64,000 bases of DNA from NCBI GenBank assembly GCA_963920765.1, contig OY987252.1:2403966-2467965 (forward strand), written 5' to 3'. This DNA comes from Ulota crispa. Taxonomy: Eukaryota > Streptophyta > Bryopsida > Orthotrichales > Orthotrichaceae. The notes below the pieces were generated by a model, which ran no database searches, had not been told where the DNA came from, and saw only the letters and a list, made by a program, of their open reading frames with translations. Position numbers and translations under genes: made by a program. This document shows positions 45,526 through 57,779 of the stretch, piece by piece. Every line of letters begins with the position of its first letter. Positions within the stretch are counted from its first letter, which is position 1.

Positions 45526-48300
45526 ATGAATTCACCTGTTTCTCTTTGGCGACCTTCAATTTTGTTTGGAGAATTAAATCCACCCTAGAAACATGTGATA
45601 ATGAAATGTGCACCATTCCATATAGGATAATCTGTACATAAACATGGAATAACTTATCATTAAATGAAGAGATGAAGTACCCTATGTTCAAAAATGCATT
45701 GGATTATACTAAAATAAACATTAGCAATACATACTTGCCGGAGTTGCCTCTTACATTACAACACATTTATATGTAACTAAATAAAACATGTTTTGCATAA
45801 TTGTGAATCTTTAAGAAATATACATGATTTCTATTGTCGTTGCCTACAAATTTGAAAATCTAACTCAACACACCAGTGGAATTGACAAATTGGAATCTGT
45901 GACTACTGAGTGGAATACTCTTCAATGTCTTTGATGAGATATAAATTTTACTTTTAAACTATAAAAATTCATGCCTCTTAAACAACATCATGGTCCACTT
46001 AATATTTTTCCTAGCGCTTGAACAGAGAATCACATGAAATTCTAACAAATTTCAAAAAAAGGGAAGGACATCACTAATGCAATGCATTTCCTTATAATGT
46101 AAGTATTATGCACAATACGCAATTAAACTTAATGAATGAGAATTTGTTCATTTAGAACACAACAAGCAATATTGTTGATGTCTTGCAAGGTTAGCATAAA
46201 CATTTAAGTGGCTATCACAAAAGCCAGACATCACAACCTACTTGTAAGTTTTTTATTAATGTGATGTATATTAATTCCTACATGCCCATGGCAGCATGAT
46301 CTATTGCAAACTACCCTGCAACAGGGTATGAAATGTCAAGTACTTACTTCCAAGTTTAAGAACATATTATTCAACAATCCTTACATACGTTTACTTTGAG
46401 GATCATAAATTTAAATTTGGAATTTTTGTATAGGAAATGTTATAGTGGAAATCAAGTACTACAATGTCTTTCTAAAGTTCAAGTCATTCAGCAGTAGGAC
46501 ATACTCAAAATGAGCATCAGGTAACATACATTTCTAGAAAATTGGCACGCACAAAATCCTCTTGATTAATTTGTAGAAGAGAAATTGAAAACTACTCATC
46601 CTATTAATATGATATTGGTGACTAAAATTCATAGTGATAATGTGCAAGTAAAAAAGAAATACCTAGAGTGAGTTTAAGAAGTTTAATTCAACACTCATCA
46701 AACGTTACACTCTATCAAACTATACATGATACGTTATTGGTTTCTTTCATATGTGATCAATGACATATGTAATTTGAATTTTGCAAGTCAAATCCTATGG
46801 AAAATAAACAATAGTCATCATCATAAGGATTTATTGAAAATTTTAAAACATATTATATAATGTTGTCAATGTATCTTCTTTTAAATCACTAGAACTAGAT
46901 AACCTACATTATTGTTATGCCTACCGTTGAATAGTGGTTGCGGAAGAAGTCCATTATTTTAGAGTAAAAACTGCTCTATGCAGCCATGAACAGTTTTTAA
47001 ATGATCATGTTTTGAATTGCCTCCTCTTAACATGTCGTGCAGAGGCATGAAACTACACAATTCTATTCAATTCCCAAAAAACAAAAAGTGTCCCCTACTC
47101 CATAATATGTTACTTTTAAAATGAACTTCTTGTCAAAATTTATTATTTATTACAAACATGAAATAATCTTAATTTACCAATTTCCATTAGCAATTCAAGT
47201 AGTATTCAATTATAATTATGAGATATAAGATTGAGTTATGTGAGCCTCATGAATAAGAATTTATTACGCAGTAATTAAGATATTGTATATAAAACTGAAG
47301 AGTTACGGTTCTCATTTTCTGTAACAACAGCTACTGATTCCTCTAAGTACATGCATCCATTCAACAATATATTCTCAATGTAAAATTCATAACAAAACAT
47401 GCAACAATTGTGAATACAAGATTTTTCAATGACAAAATACAACAAACTTATAGTTTTGAATTTACATATGAATGTTTAAATTTAGGTGCTCATTAAGAAT
47501 TATTAAAGAATGGCATTTGTGAGTGAGAATGCTTAAATTGTTTTCATATTCTGCACAAGATATCAAGGTATCTAGGCAAATGGAAGGTACCATTTTGTAC
47601 TCCTCCTTAAACCCTAAAAGTTAACTTAAACAACATTCAAAGATATCGATTTCAGTGTGAGCCACTACGATTTTTTCCCTCGCATATTACTTCTCAAAGG
47701 AGAAGGCACGTCTACCAAATAAAACCTTTGGGCTTGGTTTTAAGCAATCACCTAAAATTGTAAGAATTTCCCAATAATATCTTTTTGCCTAGATTACTTA
47801 ATATGATGTTTCTTATAGTACCTAAAAAAATATTGTTTACCATTTTCATAGAATATACATATAAATATTTTATTCTATAAAACAGCAAAAAAAAAAAAAA
47901 GATATGAAGGTGCTTGATGAACAATTGACCATCTAATAAATTAAATTTCTGAACAATTATAAACACATTCAACTGTGTTCCAAATAACTTATTGAATACA
48001 AGCTAAATCTATGCTATAGCTATTTCAGCAGTACTGTACTGTTCCAATATGATTTCAATTCATTTATGTTCTCACTATAAATTTGAACATTTCTCTCAAT
48101 TCATAACCCATATTATAAGTTAAAGTTACTATACCAAGGGCAAACAAATATATTTGTGTCATTGGCAATGCTTACGTACATTACGATAGAAATAGGAATT
48201 TATTTTTAATAAAACATGGCTTGACAGATATAAATGCTCACATTGTACACTTTGACTTTAAAGTAACAAATTGCTAAGCAACAATACTATCCAATGTTGA
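45526..48300. promoter_or_regulatory. Divergent intergenic region, inner CACTA
   Basis: About 2.8 kb of very AT-rich DNA between the leftward TNP2 and the rightward TNPA-like gene. No coding frame is supported. It must contain both promoters. TATA-like words are too common here to point to one. A poly(A) run of 14 lies at about 47887. Confidence 0.4.
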
Positions 48301-48417
48301 ATGTACATGTGTCCTCAACTCACCCAGTTCAAATTATTACTTACCCATCACGATCACAGATGTGTACATTGCATGGAATTTAAACTCACTTACCATTATT
48401 TGTGTTTCACAATGTCA

Positions 48418-48762
48418 ACGTTTGAATTTAAGACTGCAATGAGCATCGCAAACGTAGAACACCCCATCACAAAAATTGAGAAAACAAAAAACAAAAAGGT
48501 GAGGGAACTTCATGATGCATTGCATAGTCACATACTAGCAAGTGGTTTTTCAAAACCTTTGAACTTCTCTCCTAGTTTGTCCAGCAAAAGCAGCTGCAGC
48601 AAAACATTGAAGACTCAACGGACGCCGCGGAGACAAGCAGCAGCACCTCTTGTACCAGTGGAAGATTCAGTTGCTATTCAGTGAACTAGGAGAAACAAAA
48701 CCGCGGCAGAAGTGGGACAAGCCAACCACAATACCAAGAGTTCCGTGTTTTCACTTTCCCAG
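48418..48762 (+). pseudogene. Inner CACTA: TNPA-like gene, exon 1
   Basis: The frame reads STFEFKTAMSIANVEHPITK, KNKKVRELHDALHSHILASG, then a Ser-rich part (FSPSLSSKSSCSKTLKTQRT) and ends at CCCAG|GTATGC. After TGA at 48682-48684 the frame continues TRRNKTAAEVGQANHNTKSS. Position and Ser/Lys richness match exon a of the outer gene. It starts the second CACTA gene, whose product binds element ends in better-known systems. Confidence 0.5.
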
Positions 48763-49786
48763 GTATGCAAAACTCAGAGGGCACCATCTTCTAGCATTGC
48801 GTATAGTTTTTTTGTTTTTTGTGAGGAGAGATGGTTTGAATTGCTACTCCACAACGACAATGCAATTTGTTTGGAAAACAACCGCCGTTTTAGCTAAAAA
48901 AATGGCTTATGTATTAATGGCTCCACAACTTCAAAATGTATACATGTTCAGAAACAAGAAAAATTAGGGTACTAGCAATGGCGGATTTGCTATTCAACGC
49001 AATTGTCCAAGGTTTTGCATTGAATAACAATTTATCAAGGCTACAAAAGTACATCCAATGTTGTGCAAGTGGTTTAATGCATAACTATAGAATGTCAGAG
49101 CAAATTTTTTAGAGGCCTGAAGTACGTGCCACCTTTTTCATCACATGTTTGTAATACTGTCTTCTTAGGGTTAGAGACATCACTCTTTGATTGTGAAGAA
49201 AGCATTATGACAAATCTCTTGAAAAGTATTACATCTTTGATGCAGAGATATTCAATATTATGTAAACAAAGACTTCTCATTCACAAGAGCATATTCACTA
49301 GTTGCTCTATTCCCAAATTTTTTTTGATTTGCTTTTGCTGTCATTGTTTATATTAACATAACATTTTCTGAACATAGAAGTTTAGCTTATTGCAATGATT
49401 GTAACTTGTAGAGCAGGTCTCTATACTTCACAAGATTATTTGAAGTTCTTGTTGTGGATGAGGCGGGTTAGAGTATGTTGTCTTCAAGAATGGTTTGTTT
49501 GATGCCTTGAATACACAGTAGTATGAAGTAATGACTTATTATTGAAGGCATTGTCAGGTACAAGATGCATTACCAAAACTTTTAGCACAATTGAAATTGT
49601 AGTTCTAGATGGTCAATAAACAAGGTTCTTCCAATTTGCATATCAATTACAATGCCTTCTACAAAAAAGTGTTTTCAACTACGACTTCTAGTCATTTAGA
49701 ATTACTAAATACACATATATGGATGTACTTGTCCTTGAAAATGAAGTGATCTCAAGCCTGCTAGTTCTGTGTTTCAATGTGAACAG

Positions 49787-50330
49787 GTTTTGGAGAGTTT
49801 CTATAACTGGCAACGGAAGGCAATGGGACGTGAAACAAAGAAAGTGAAGGACCAATCCAAGAAAAAGCAGTCCAAAAGCAAAAATGAGGGAGTGCAACCA
49901 GAGAACGCAGAGGAGAAATTGAAGTTGGTGGAGAAATCAAAATTTAGAGATACAAGTACGCTTCCTCCTCAAAATTTGCAATCTGCTTTTGGAGAAGCAC
50001 GTATTGCAGATGTGGAAGAGCAAAGACATCAACAATGCATTGCCAATGATTCAAGACCATTCCAAGGAGGATATTGCGTCAATGAAGCTCCTTGACCGCG
50101 TGAAGGAGAATACCTAGGTGGCCATTATGGCTATAGACCCTCCCAAGAGTGGAGAGCAGATTACCGCAATCAGTTTGGTGTGCCATTGGGCGCTTTGTAC
50201 TCAGGTAGTTTTACGCATCCTTGGTCACTCGGACCGTATGATAATGGAAATTTTTTTGACAATCATGTGGGAAGTTATGGGGCTTTTGGAAGACTCTACG
50301 ATAAACGCCTAGAGTACACACTTGGCCGTG
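49787..50330 (+). pseudogene. Inner CACTA: TNPA-like gene, Gly/Tyr-rich exon
   Basis: After GTGAACAG the frame reads VLESFYNWQRKAMGRETKKV, a Lys/Glu/Gln-rich charged stretch and ADVEEQRHQQCIANDSR. TGA at 50093-50095 falls where CGA is expected, and the same frame continues YLGGHYGYRPSQEWRADYRN, GALYSGSFTHPWSLGPYDNG and NHVGSYGAFGRLYDKRLEYT up to a GTGAGT donor at 50331. The second half is rich in Gly, Tyr and Phe, a low-complexity type. Without the stop the exon would be 544 bp in one frame. Confidence 0.65.
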
Positions 50331-51030
50331 GTGAGTGAACTCCTTCTAGTCCTATGACCATCAATTTTTAGTAAATTCTGGTATTTTTGTAGAATTACTA
50401 CATGATAGAGCACCAACAATTTGTTGTTATCTCAGGATTATAGTAATGTGAAATTCTTGTTTGCTGTGATGGCCGTCATGTGTAAATAGTCAAAATTGTT
50501 GAAGTAATCAGAATGAATCAAATTGAAATGGTTTTGCATTTTGTATGTTATGTAGTAGCGTGACCATAGTTCTAAACATATACATTGAGTTTCTCAAATC
50601 CCAAATGCTTGTGAGGCATATGTAGTACCTAAAATTGTAGCATCCACTAAACAATGTGTAATAGTGTTTTGTCCAATAACACAATATAACTTAAGTTATT
50701 TTGTTTGATAGAACAAGACATTCTAAGAATTTCCCAAGTACATGATGCTCAAACGCAAAATTCTAAATGCATGTTCTGGACTTGGCATTTCCAAATTACT
50801 AATTGTAAATGATGTTCCATGTTTTAGATGTAATTTCTGTTTACATATGCAATGTGCGCACTTGAGTATTAGCAAAAAAAACAACATTTATGCACCATAC
50901 TCCATATCAAGTAGATCAATGTCCATTGGATGTCCTTGATTTAGTTCATATATTTTATGAGAATAGTAACGCTACTAATGAATCTCATCAACTCTTCTAA
51001 GTTGTTATGTCACTTGCTTTTGCCGTGCAG

Positions 51031-51714
51031 ATTTTCATGACTTCTGTAATAGAGAGATCGATCCTCAAGATTGTCTTGTTGAGGAGAAAAGGCAATTTGA
51101 AATGTCTTGGTTTGATAAAGATCAGCCATGGGCCGGATATGCTTATACGTGTGGAGTCCCCGCGTCACTAGCAAACAATCATTACGGACAAGCAAGGAAG
51201 GGGCCTCAAAGCCCTCCTCTATCTTCATCTGCAAAGGTCACCAACTCTGCAAGACATGAGGAAGAGGAGCAACGACCACTACATCTAGACAAATGCAAAT
51301 ATCCAACAAGTACCATGAAAAAATTCTTTAAAAAAGACATAGTTTCATTTGCAAAGGACATGGATCCCACTGAAGGATGGAAGGGACAAACAATCGCTAA
51401 AAAAGAAAGATTGAAGGAGCGCTTGCTTCATGTGTACGACATTTACGAGGAGTCGTCTAAAATCAACAATGATTACTTGAAGAAGGAGGTGGGGGGGGCT
51501 CTTGTCCATTATAGGTTTAATTTGAGCCAAAAAATACGGAAAGGAAACCCTAGATCTTTTGACGTGAGTGAGAAATACTGGGATATTTTGGTAGAGCGCG
51601 TGAAGTCAAAGGAGGGCATTGAGAAGTTGGAGAAAATGGCGAGCATTGCTTGAGGTTGGAGGAGCAAGAATACAACTAAGCGAGCTCTAGTGGAAAGCAT
51701 CACACTTGACTTGG
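51031..51714 (+). pseudogene. Inner CACTA: TNPA-like gene, Ptta-type core exon
   Basis: After GCCGTGCAG the codon phase joins perfectly to the previous exon (DFHDFCNREIDPQD). It continues WFDKDQPWAGYAYTCGVPAS, then a conserved helical core (KKERLKERLLHVYDIYEESS, RKGNPRSFDVSEKYWDILVE, KEGIEKLEKMASIA), TGA at 51651-51653, then GWRSKNTTKRALVESITLDL and a GTTAGT donor. The YWDILVE...SKNTTK arrangement is the plant Ptta/En/Spm signature and aligns with the outer gene at 38.98-39.10 kb (WESLVE...GGNTTKTNA). Confidence 0.75.
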
Positions 51715-52368
51715 TTAGTACTCTAAATAAGTTTTTTAGTCAAACTTCAGCACATAATTTTGACATTAACTATGTCTATATTTGTCAATGAATTAAAATC
51801 ACATGGAATTTAGAATGTAATTGTTTTTGCTTGTTTTGAAGTATTGGTAGATGTGACATTTCTGAAGTATGACATGTTTTTATGAATTTGCTATGTATGA
51901 ATTGGGTGAAGTGCATCACGTCATGATATGTACATACTATATAATATTGTTCTAAGAATGTTATATAACAAGTTTGGGGTCATTTATGTATGAGAAATTG
52001 ACGACAGATAGGATTTGAATTTCTTGACACACACAATATTACAATAAGATCTGTAACGTAACACAAATTTCTAGTACTACTACTATATGATGAATGATAA
52101 TGAATATAGGTTTATTTCTTACTGATATAAGACAATATGTTTGTAATATGTAACATAAAACATTTTAGATCCCAAAATCGTCATGTTATTTAAGGAAGTT
52201 GATGTTCGTAAGGTGTTATGCTGTACATGGGTTTAGGGAATCACTGTTCCGTTATTATATGTGCAAACACATTGGGGTTGTTATTTTTTAGAGAATTACA
52301 TGTTCATGAAACAGAAAATATGAATGTCAGTTTATGATTTTAAGCATTTTATGTTTTGTCATATGAAG

Positions 52369-53067
52369 GCCTAGAAGTACCGCCAAGATTCAAGTGATAA
52401 TGAGATAAAAGAGGAATTGGACACAAAGTGGGCCTCATTGCAGCAAGAGAAAGCAAAGTGGAAAAGGTTGAATTCATCAATTGCTGCCAATAACGCGGCC
52501 GTCAAAGCAATAAGGGACATGGAGAATCGTTTACGTTTAGTGGAGGCAATTATTAAAGAGTGGGAGCCTGAAATGAAAAAATTGAAGGGGCTATGCTCAA
52601 AGAACTACCTCAAAACAAGTGATTAGCCAAAGTCTGCAATCACATTGTGTCTTGCAAAAGAAAGGAATATCATAACACTGGAGGACAACCAGAAGAAGAA
52701 TATATCCAATGACAAGAACACTTCAAGCAACGACTCGATGAAGTCCAAATCAAAGTCTAGTGACTCCGACATTAAAACAAAGTTCTCTGATGGCAATGAC
52801 AACATTGTTGAGCCCATGCATGTTGCCATTGTTGTCGATCGTGTGTTGCCAAGTGGGAGCGCAATTTCAAAATGCTTTGAGAATCCCGCAGTGATTACTG
52901 CAATTACGCTTGCAACAAAGACAATATCTATCTTTGAGGAATTTTCAAGAACAAGAGAGACCCGGGCAAGTATAGTGGAGCTGGTTCATCATACAAAAAG
53001 AAGTGCTACAGCAAAACAAACAAAATTAGTGGACTTGACATTGGAGATGAAGGGGAAAGCAAAATAG
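52369..53067 (+). pseudogene. Inner CACTA: TNPA-like gene, coiled-coil exon
   Basis: One frame after an ATGAAG acceptor: KYRQDSSDNEIKEELDTKWA, then a coiled-coil (KWKRLNSSIAANNAAVKAIR, MENRLRLVEAIIKEWEPEMK), TAG at 52624-52626, a Ser/Lys/Asp-rich linker and a helical end (AVITAITLATKTISIFEEFS, RETRASIVELVHHTKRSATA). It ends at TAG|GTTTTG, probably once CAG|GT. The start DNEIKEELD corresponds to DNELDKQPYE at 57780 in the outer gene. The coiled coil suggests dimerisation. Confidence 0.6.
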
Positions 53068-53390
53068 GTTTTGCATAAACACATTTTTTGAATTGAATGG
53101 TTGCCTCACTCATGAACATTTGTATTGTTAACAAAAATATTGGAAAATAAATAGAATAGGATTATTGGCCACAACATGTGGTTATTTGGTAATGCAAAGT
53201 TAAATCTCTTGTAGTTGGATTTGGCTATGTCTATGTTGACGACCTCAAAGTACTATTGGAGTAATAATGCTATCATTTTTATAATATTTTAAAGTAAGAA
53301 AGTTTTAGTGATATCTTAAAATTTGTGGTTTTTTTTAAAATGAAGCTCAATATGTTTATCAAAATTTAATATGTTATAAGAGTTCTAATA

Positions 53391-53616
53391 ATGGAACAAT
53401 CTCTTCAAGATTGTGGTTCTGTTGTACAGTCAGATGTTGTGAATGAAGTTGGCAAAGAAGAGAGTGAGAAGGAAAATCAGAACTCTGTGGAGAAGGCAAT
53501 CATGCTTAATGGGGAGAGCAATCTTGTAGGCAACATTGACTCTGTCAATGGTGGAAGGAGGACTAGGAACTCTCGGAAAAGAACTAAGTCTCTAAACGCA
53601 AAGACCACCAAATAGG
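53391..53616 (+). pseudogene. Inner CACTA: TNPA-like gene, acidic/basic exon
   Basis: The frame reads DVVNEVGKEESEKENQNSVE, then GESNLVGNIDSVNGG and a basic, nuclear-signal-like end (RRTRNSRKRTKSLNAKTTK), ending at TAG|GTTAGC, again a likely former CAG|GT. A small exon may follow at about 53985-54032 (KGKVKSESFAVD). No domain name can be given. Confidence 0.45.
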
Positions 53617-54233
53617 TTAGCAAGGTTACTTGTGCATTGTTATGTACTATATGATTGATGATGCCTTATTTAGATTTGTCTAGCGGCATTTTTAGAATTG
53701 TTTATTATGATTCCATAACCATTGTGGCTTGTTAGCTAAGGAATCTAAATTGAACTTTAAGCATCTAATAGCCATAGACTGCAACAGTACTCAAAAAGTA
53801 CAAGAGTGATTTAAAATTGTTCATTGCCCTATTTAGCAAGGTAGCAGTGTCATTATTTGATGGATGTGTATTGAGCATCTAATATAAAATGTAATGTCAT
53901 AAACTGAATATCAATTGTAACAAATCAAACAATACATATTGGATGTAATTATCATCCTTTGATAATATGCTTGATGTTTGACAGAAGGGAAAGTGAAGAG
54001 CGAGTCTTTTGCGGTTGACTAAGGTCTAGCTTGTAAGTTGCCGCTTACTAACCATTTTTGCTAATGCTATTAAATAATGTGAGTACAAAATATATGGTCT
54101 GTCTGTTTAGAGAGAAAGGACTGAATGAAATAGAAGGTGTCTCATAATATTGGTTTGTTTTAAAAAGGTGGACCATATTTTGTAATATGGTTTTTAATTA
54201 TGACTTTCACTAATTTGTATAGATTTGTGACAG

Positions 54234-54520
54234 GAAGAGGCAGTCACAATAGGTCTTGTGGTGATATATGAAAGCAGGAGTCCCCATAGAGTAATTGGAA
54301 TAGGGTCAGTGGTTACTTCCGATTGTGACAAAGACATGATTTTTATGCCTGATCCTCATCAAAGTGAACTATGCCGACTACAACTAAAATGGGTGATGGT
54401 TCCCAATGCATTACTTCCGTACGTGGAGTTAGACGATAGAGAGAAGGTGGAGTGTGACACATTCAAAGAGGCATTTACCAAGCAATGCACAATTTGATTT
54501 CCCTCTCCCAAAGATGTGTA
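54234..54520 (+). pseudogene. Inner CACTA: TNPA-like gene, C-terminal exon
   Basis: After GTGACAG the frame reads EAVTIGLVVIYESRSPHRVI, GIGSVVTSDCDK, LKWVMVPNALLPYVELDDRE, TFKEAFTKQCTI, TGA (54495-54497), FPSPKDV and TAG. The pattern of a 'VAxGxV' strand, a LPxxxxDD segment, an 'xxxAxGxxxxW-P' end is the standard C-terminus of plant CACTA accessory proteins. TGA stands where that Trp is expected. This closes the gene. Confidence 0.6.
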
Positions 54521-57500
54521 GGACATCAATTATCGGACTTTCCTTTCAAGTATATTGCATTTGCTCTTGTGTTGTGCTTGTATGGGCTTTGTATGTGTGA
54601 AGCAAGACTTGTTGTTGCATTTCCAAGACAAAATCAATTTGATGTTTTGCCTTAAGTGTTTATAATTGCAAAAATAATTGCTTATGTAGTTATGTTGCAG
54701 AAATGTGGCGTTGGTTTTGTAGCAGGAAAATAGAAATTTTCTCAAAATGAATAGTGTGTGCTCCATGCTTTTAAAGGCAATGTATTCTTTAATGACATTC
54801 AGTATTTTATAGTGTTCATTAGCACAATGTCGTCATGGAATTCAATATGTTCATAAAAGAATTCCAATGATATTTGTATGTAAATTTTTGAATTGACAAT
54901 AGGTATACTTGATTTCTTGTGACGTCATTAAAGATTATGATTGCACTTGTGTTTGTTGCTTTCCAAATATAAAGCCAGCAATACTATTGAAGCAATGCGT
55001 TAATGAATATGACACTTGTGCTAATGACCAGAGATGGAGGGGAGTCTTCATACGAGGTTAGTGTTTTAACTTGGAAGGGGATGCTTTCATTGATCTACAG
55101 GGAAGGGATAGGTATGTGAATAGGAATTTTTGATGACATTTAACTTAAAGAAGGTAGTAGTGCTGGATTATTCAATGTATATTATATGACATTCATTGGG
55201 TGAGGAACTAAAGATGCCATTTTTATTTTCATAAAGAATTGTTTGTACTAAATATACGTGGTGTGTTGGTATGTAGCACCGACTTATTCAATTGGGTGTA
55301 TTTCACGTCAAATAATGCTTTTTAACTTCTTGTTGGTATTTGTTATGCAATTATGCTTGTAATACATTATTTTGCCACATGATTATTGGAAGTTAACACT
55401 AGAGTACAAAATATGTATGCAATCCATGCATGAACTGCTGAAATTGGAGTGAGTATCTATGTACAAATTGATTTTGATGGGCAGATTTGATTAGCAAATG
55501 AGTGGTTGTGGGAATCCTCAAGTTAAAAGCACAAGCCTAATGGAGTGATTGGACAAATGTTTCTGTCTTATGAGTTCCATGTTATTTATGATAATATGTG
55601 CCTACATGTACACCGGTATGTCGACACTCTAATAGTGTTGGTATTTGTGGAAGTACGGATCAATAGATATGGTAATTGACTGTACTACAATCTCTGAAGT
55701 TAACCATAAAACCATAAGCACTCCACATGATGTTTAGGGTTCTGAAGAAACCCCCCCCCCCCATTTATTGAATAAGTGAATACATGATGAATAGAAAGTT
55801 TAGTGGTTGTGGATCATGTTTATGTGCTAATGGACAATGTGACATCATTTATCTTGGTTAGTGGGAATTGCTTCTACATACATTTTGAGTGTAAAAGTGC
55901 TAACATGAAGTTTTTGTTTTTTCTAGGGAATTAGAGGACATTGCTGTGATCTATGAATGCAAATGACATATTGTACAATATTATATGATCATATCTAGAA
56001 TTCTCTATTACATGCATAAACAAAGCGTATGTCTCTACACCGTACTTAGGTTTTTAACTGATTCAAAAACAATGCAAACATTGTTTTGCCAGATTTTTGA
56101 CTAAGTGTCCATAGGTCTATTTGCATATAGATGTTATAATGAAAGGAAAAAAATTACGTTAGTTCTAGCTTAGATTTGAATTCATTGAAAGATAGAAAAA
56201 TCTTATATTACCTGGAAGTGCATGCTATACACTTTAGGTGTTGAAGTTTGTCACTTGAATTGGTATAGCGTTGGAATTTAATTTGAACTTCAATTGGTAT
56301 ATACACTAGAAAAACTAATTTGGTTTTGGTTCATGTTATAGGTCATGGCAGGATGACTGAAATTGGCATTTGCTACATACATCTTTCTCCATATACAGCG
56401 AGCAAATCAAAATTCACAGAAGGCACTCAACATGATGCTTTGTAGTGGTCCTAGGTTTATTTAAGGCATGGAGAATTGTTGGGGGAGTTGCTACTTTCTC
56501 TAAAAAAAAGGTACACAGTAAGGGTGACAACCTAGGTTCTTATGATGTATTCAAATTATGAATGCTCATTGATATTATGTCTTATGTGGAGAAGAACAGC
56601 TATTACATGTTTTTATTTAAATTTGACGTTTAGAGGAGACATCAGGACATGCGACAAATTGTTTTACATGTTTGGATGTTGTCATGAGTGCTTGTTTTTC
56701 AATGAATTATGACTCACAAGACTTGCAAATGCATTGTTTTGCAAAGATTAGGATATTAACGCATTTGGTGATAATTCAGAGCTATGTCAAATGGAATATT
56801 GCAAAGACCAGTTGTGTGGGAATGTAGTGCATTTTCCCTTATCAATGACTGTATTATTGACTATAAAAAACAAAATTGTCTTTTGCTGATAACATTTATA
56901 CTAAAGTGTGTGAACCCTCTTTAATATTTGATATGCGTGATTGTCAAAACAGGTAATTTCAATGAAGAGATATGAGTAGAATTATTTGAGTAGACGAAGT
57001 AGGCATTTGAGCAGTATTGATTTTCATATCCATAAATTATTGTATTGCCCATGGAAAAAATCATATTCCTATGAATTTGCTGACCAACAAAGTACATCAT
57101 TATTTTTTCATCAATGCCGTTATGTCCATGACTAATATTCATGTTCACAACGATGTTGCCACCATTACCATACCGTTCAAAATGGAAAATCATGTTATAA
57201 TATTTGCCTAAAACCTGCATTTGATGTTTCATTTATCATAACAAACAACTAATATCTGCAGAAAAAAGGATGTGCTCTATCCTAGAACTAGAAAATCATT
57301 GCAGAATATGTAACCCTTTCCATTGCGCTGAACAAATACAGGCTGTCATGAACAGAGAAAGTACGTTTTGTACACATGTTATGAACATGAAATTGACATT
57401 TCTAGACTTAGCAGGATCCACGTGTCAATTTGTTCCTATAATGCGGACAACCAAGAATAAACATAATAGGAAGACACTTGTAGCATCATTTGGAAAAAAA

Positions 57501-57779
57501 TGAAAAGTACACCCATTTATAACGTTAAACAAAGCTAGAATTGTTATGAAGATGACACGCTGATAGAGACGTGCCAATCAGAAATTGGTCAAATACTCTC
57601 ATAGGAATACAATACAGAAGTGTTGTTATGTTTCCAACATAAAGAGCTCAGATGTTATGAACATGGTAGTGAACGTAAACCACATGTTGCTGTATTGTTT
57701 TGCAAAAACATTTTTTTGAACATGAATTCTGGGTTTACAACACATCTACTCAAACATACTTATCTTCTAACGGTTTTAG
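54521..57779. other. Right side of inner CACTA plus outer intron
   Basis: No gene supported in about 3.3 kb. A run of 14 C lies at 55751-55764. Another CACTA-like start (CACTAGAAAAACTAATTTGG) occurs at 56306 in direct, not inverted, orientation. The last 250 bp must be outer-element intron, ending in the ACGGTTTTAG acceptor at 57779. Confidence 0.45.

Larger units (their letters stand above)
39309..57700. mobile_element. Inner CACTA (En/Spm) transposon, right end unresolved
   Basis: The left end is CACTAGAAGAAAACTACG at 39309, preceded by GTT as a candidate target triplet. It carries its own TNP2 (leftward, 45.5-40.9 kb) and TNPA-like gene (rightward, 48.4-54.5 kb). It lies 205 bp inside an intron of the outer TNPA-like gene. 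The right end must lie before 57780, where the outer gene resumes. I could not find a matching terminus: TAGTG followed by GTT at 55801-55808 has the right triplet but does not pair with the left end. The end coordinate given is only an upper estimate. Confidence 0.65.

Noticed and set aside
55801..55808. TAGTG followed by GTT as right end of the inner CACTA
   Set aside because: The triplet matches GTT before 39309, but the inward sequence (reverse complement CACTAAACTTTCTATTC) does not pair with CACTAGAAGAAAACTACG beyond the first five bases.
56306..56325. CACTAGAAAAACTAATTTGG as a transposon terminus
   Set aside because: It is in the same orientation as the 39309 start, not inverted, and no partner or coding content belongs to it.
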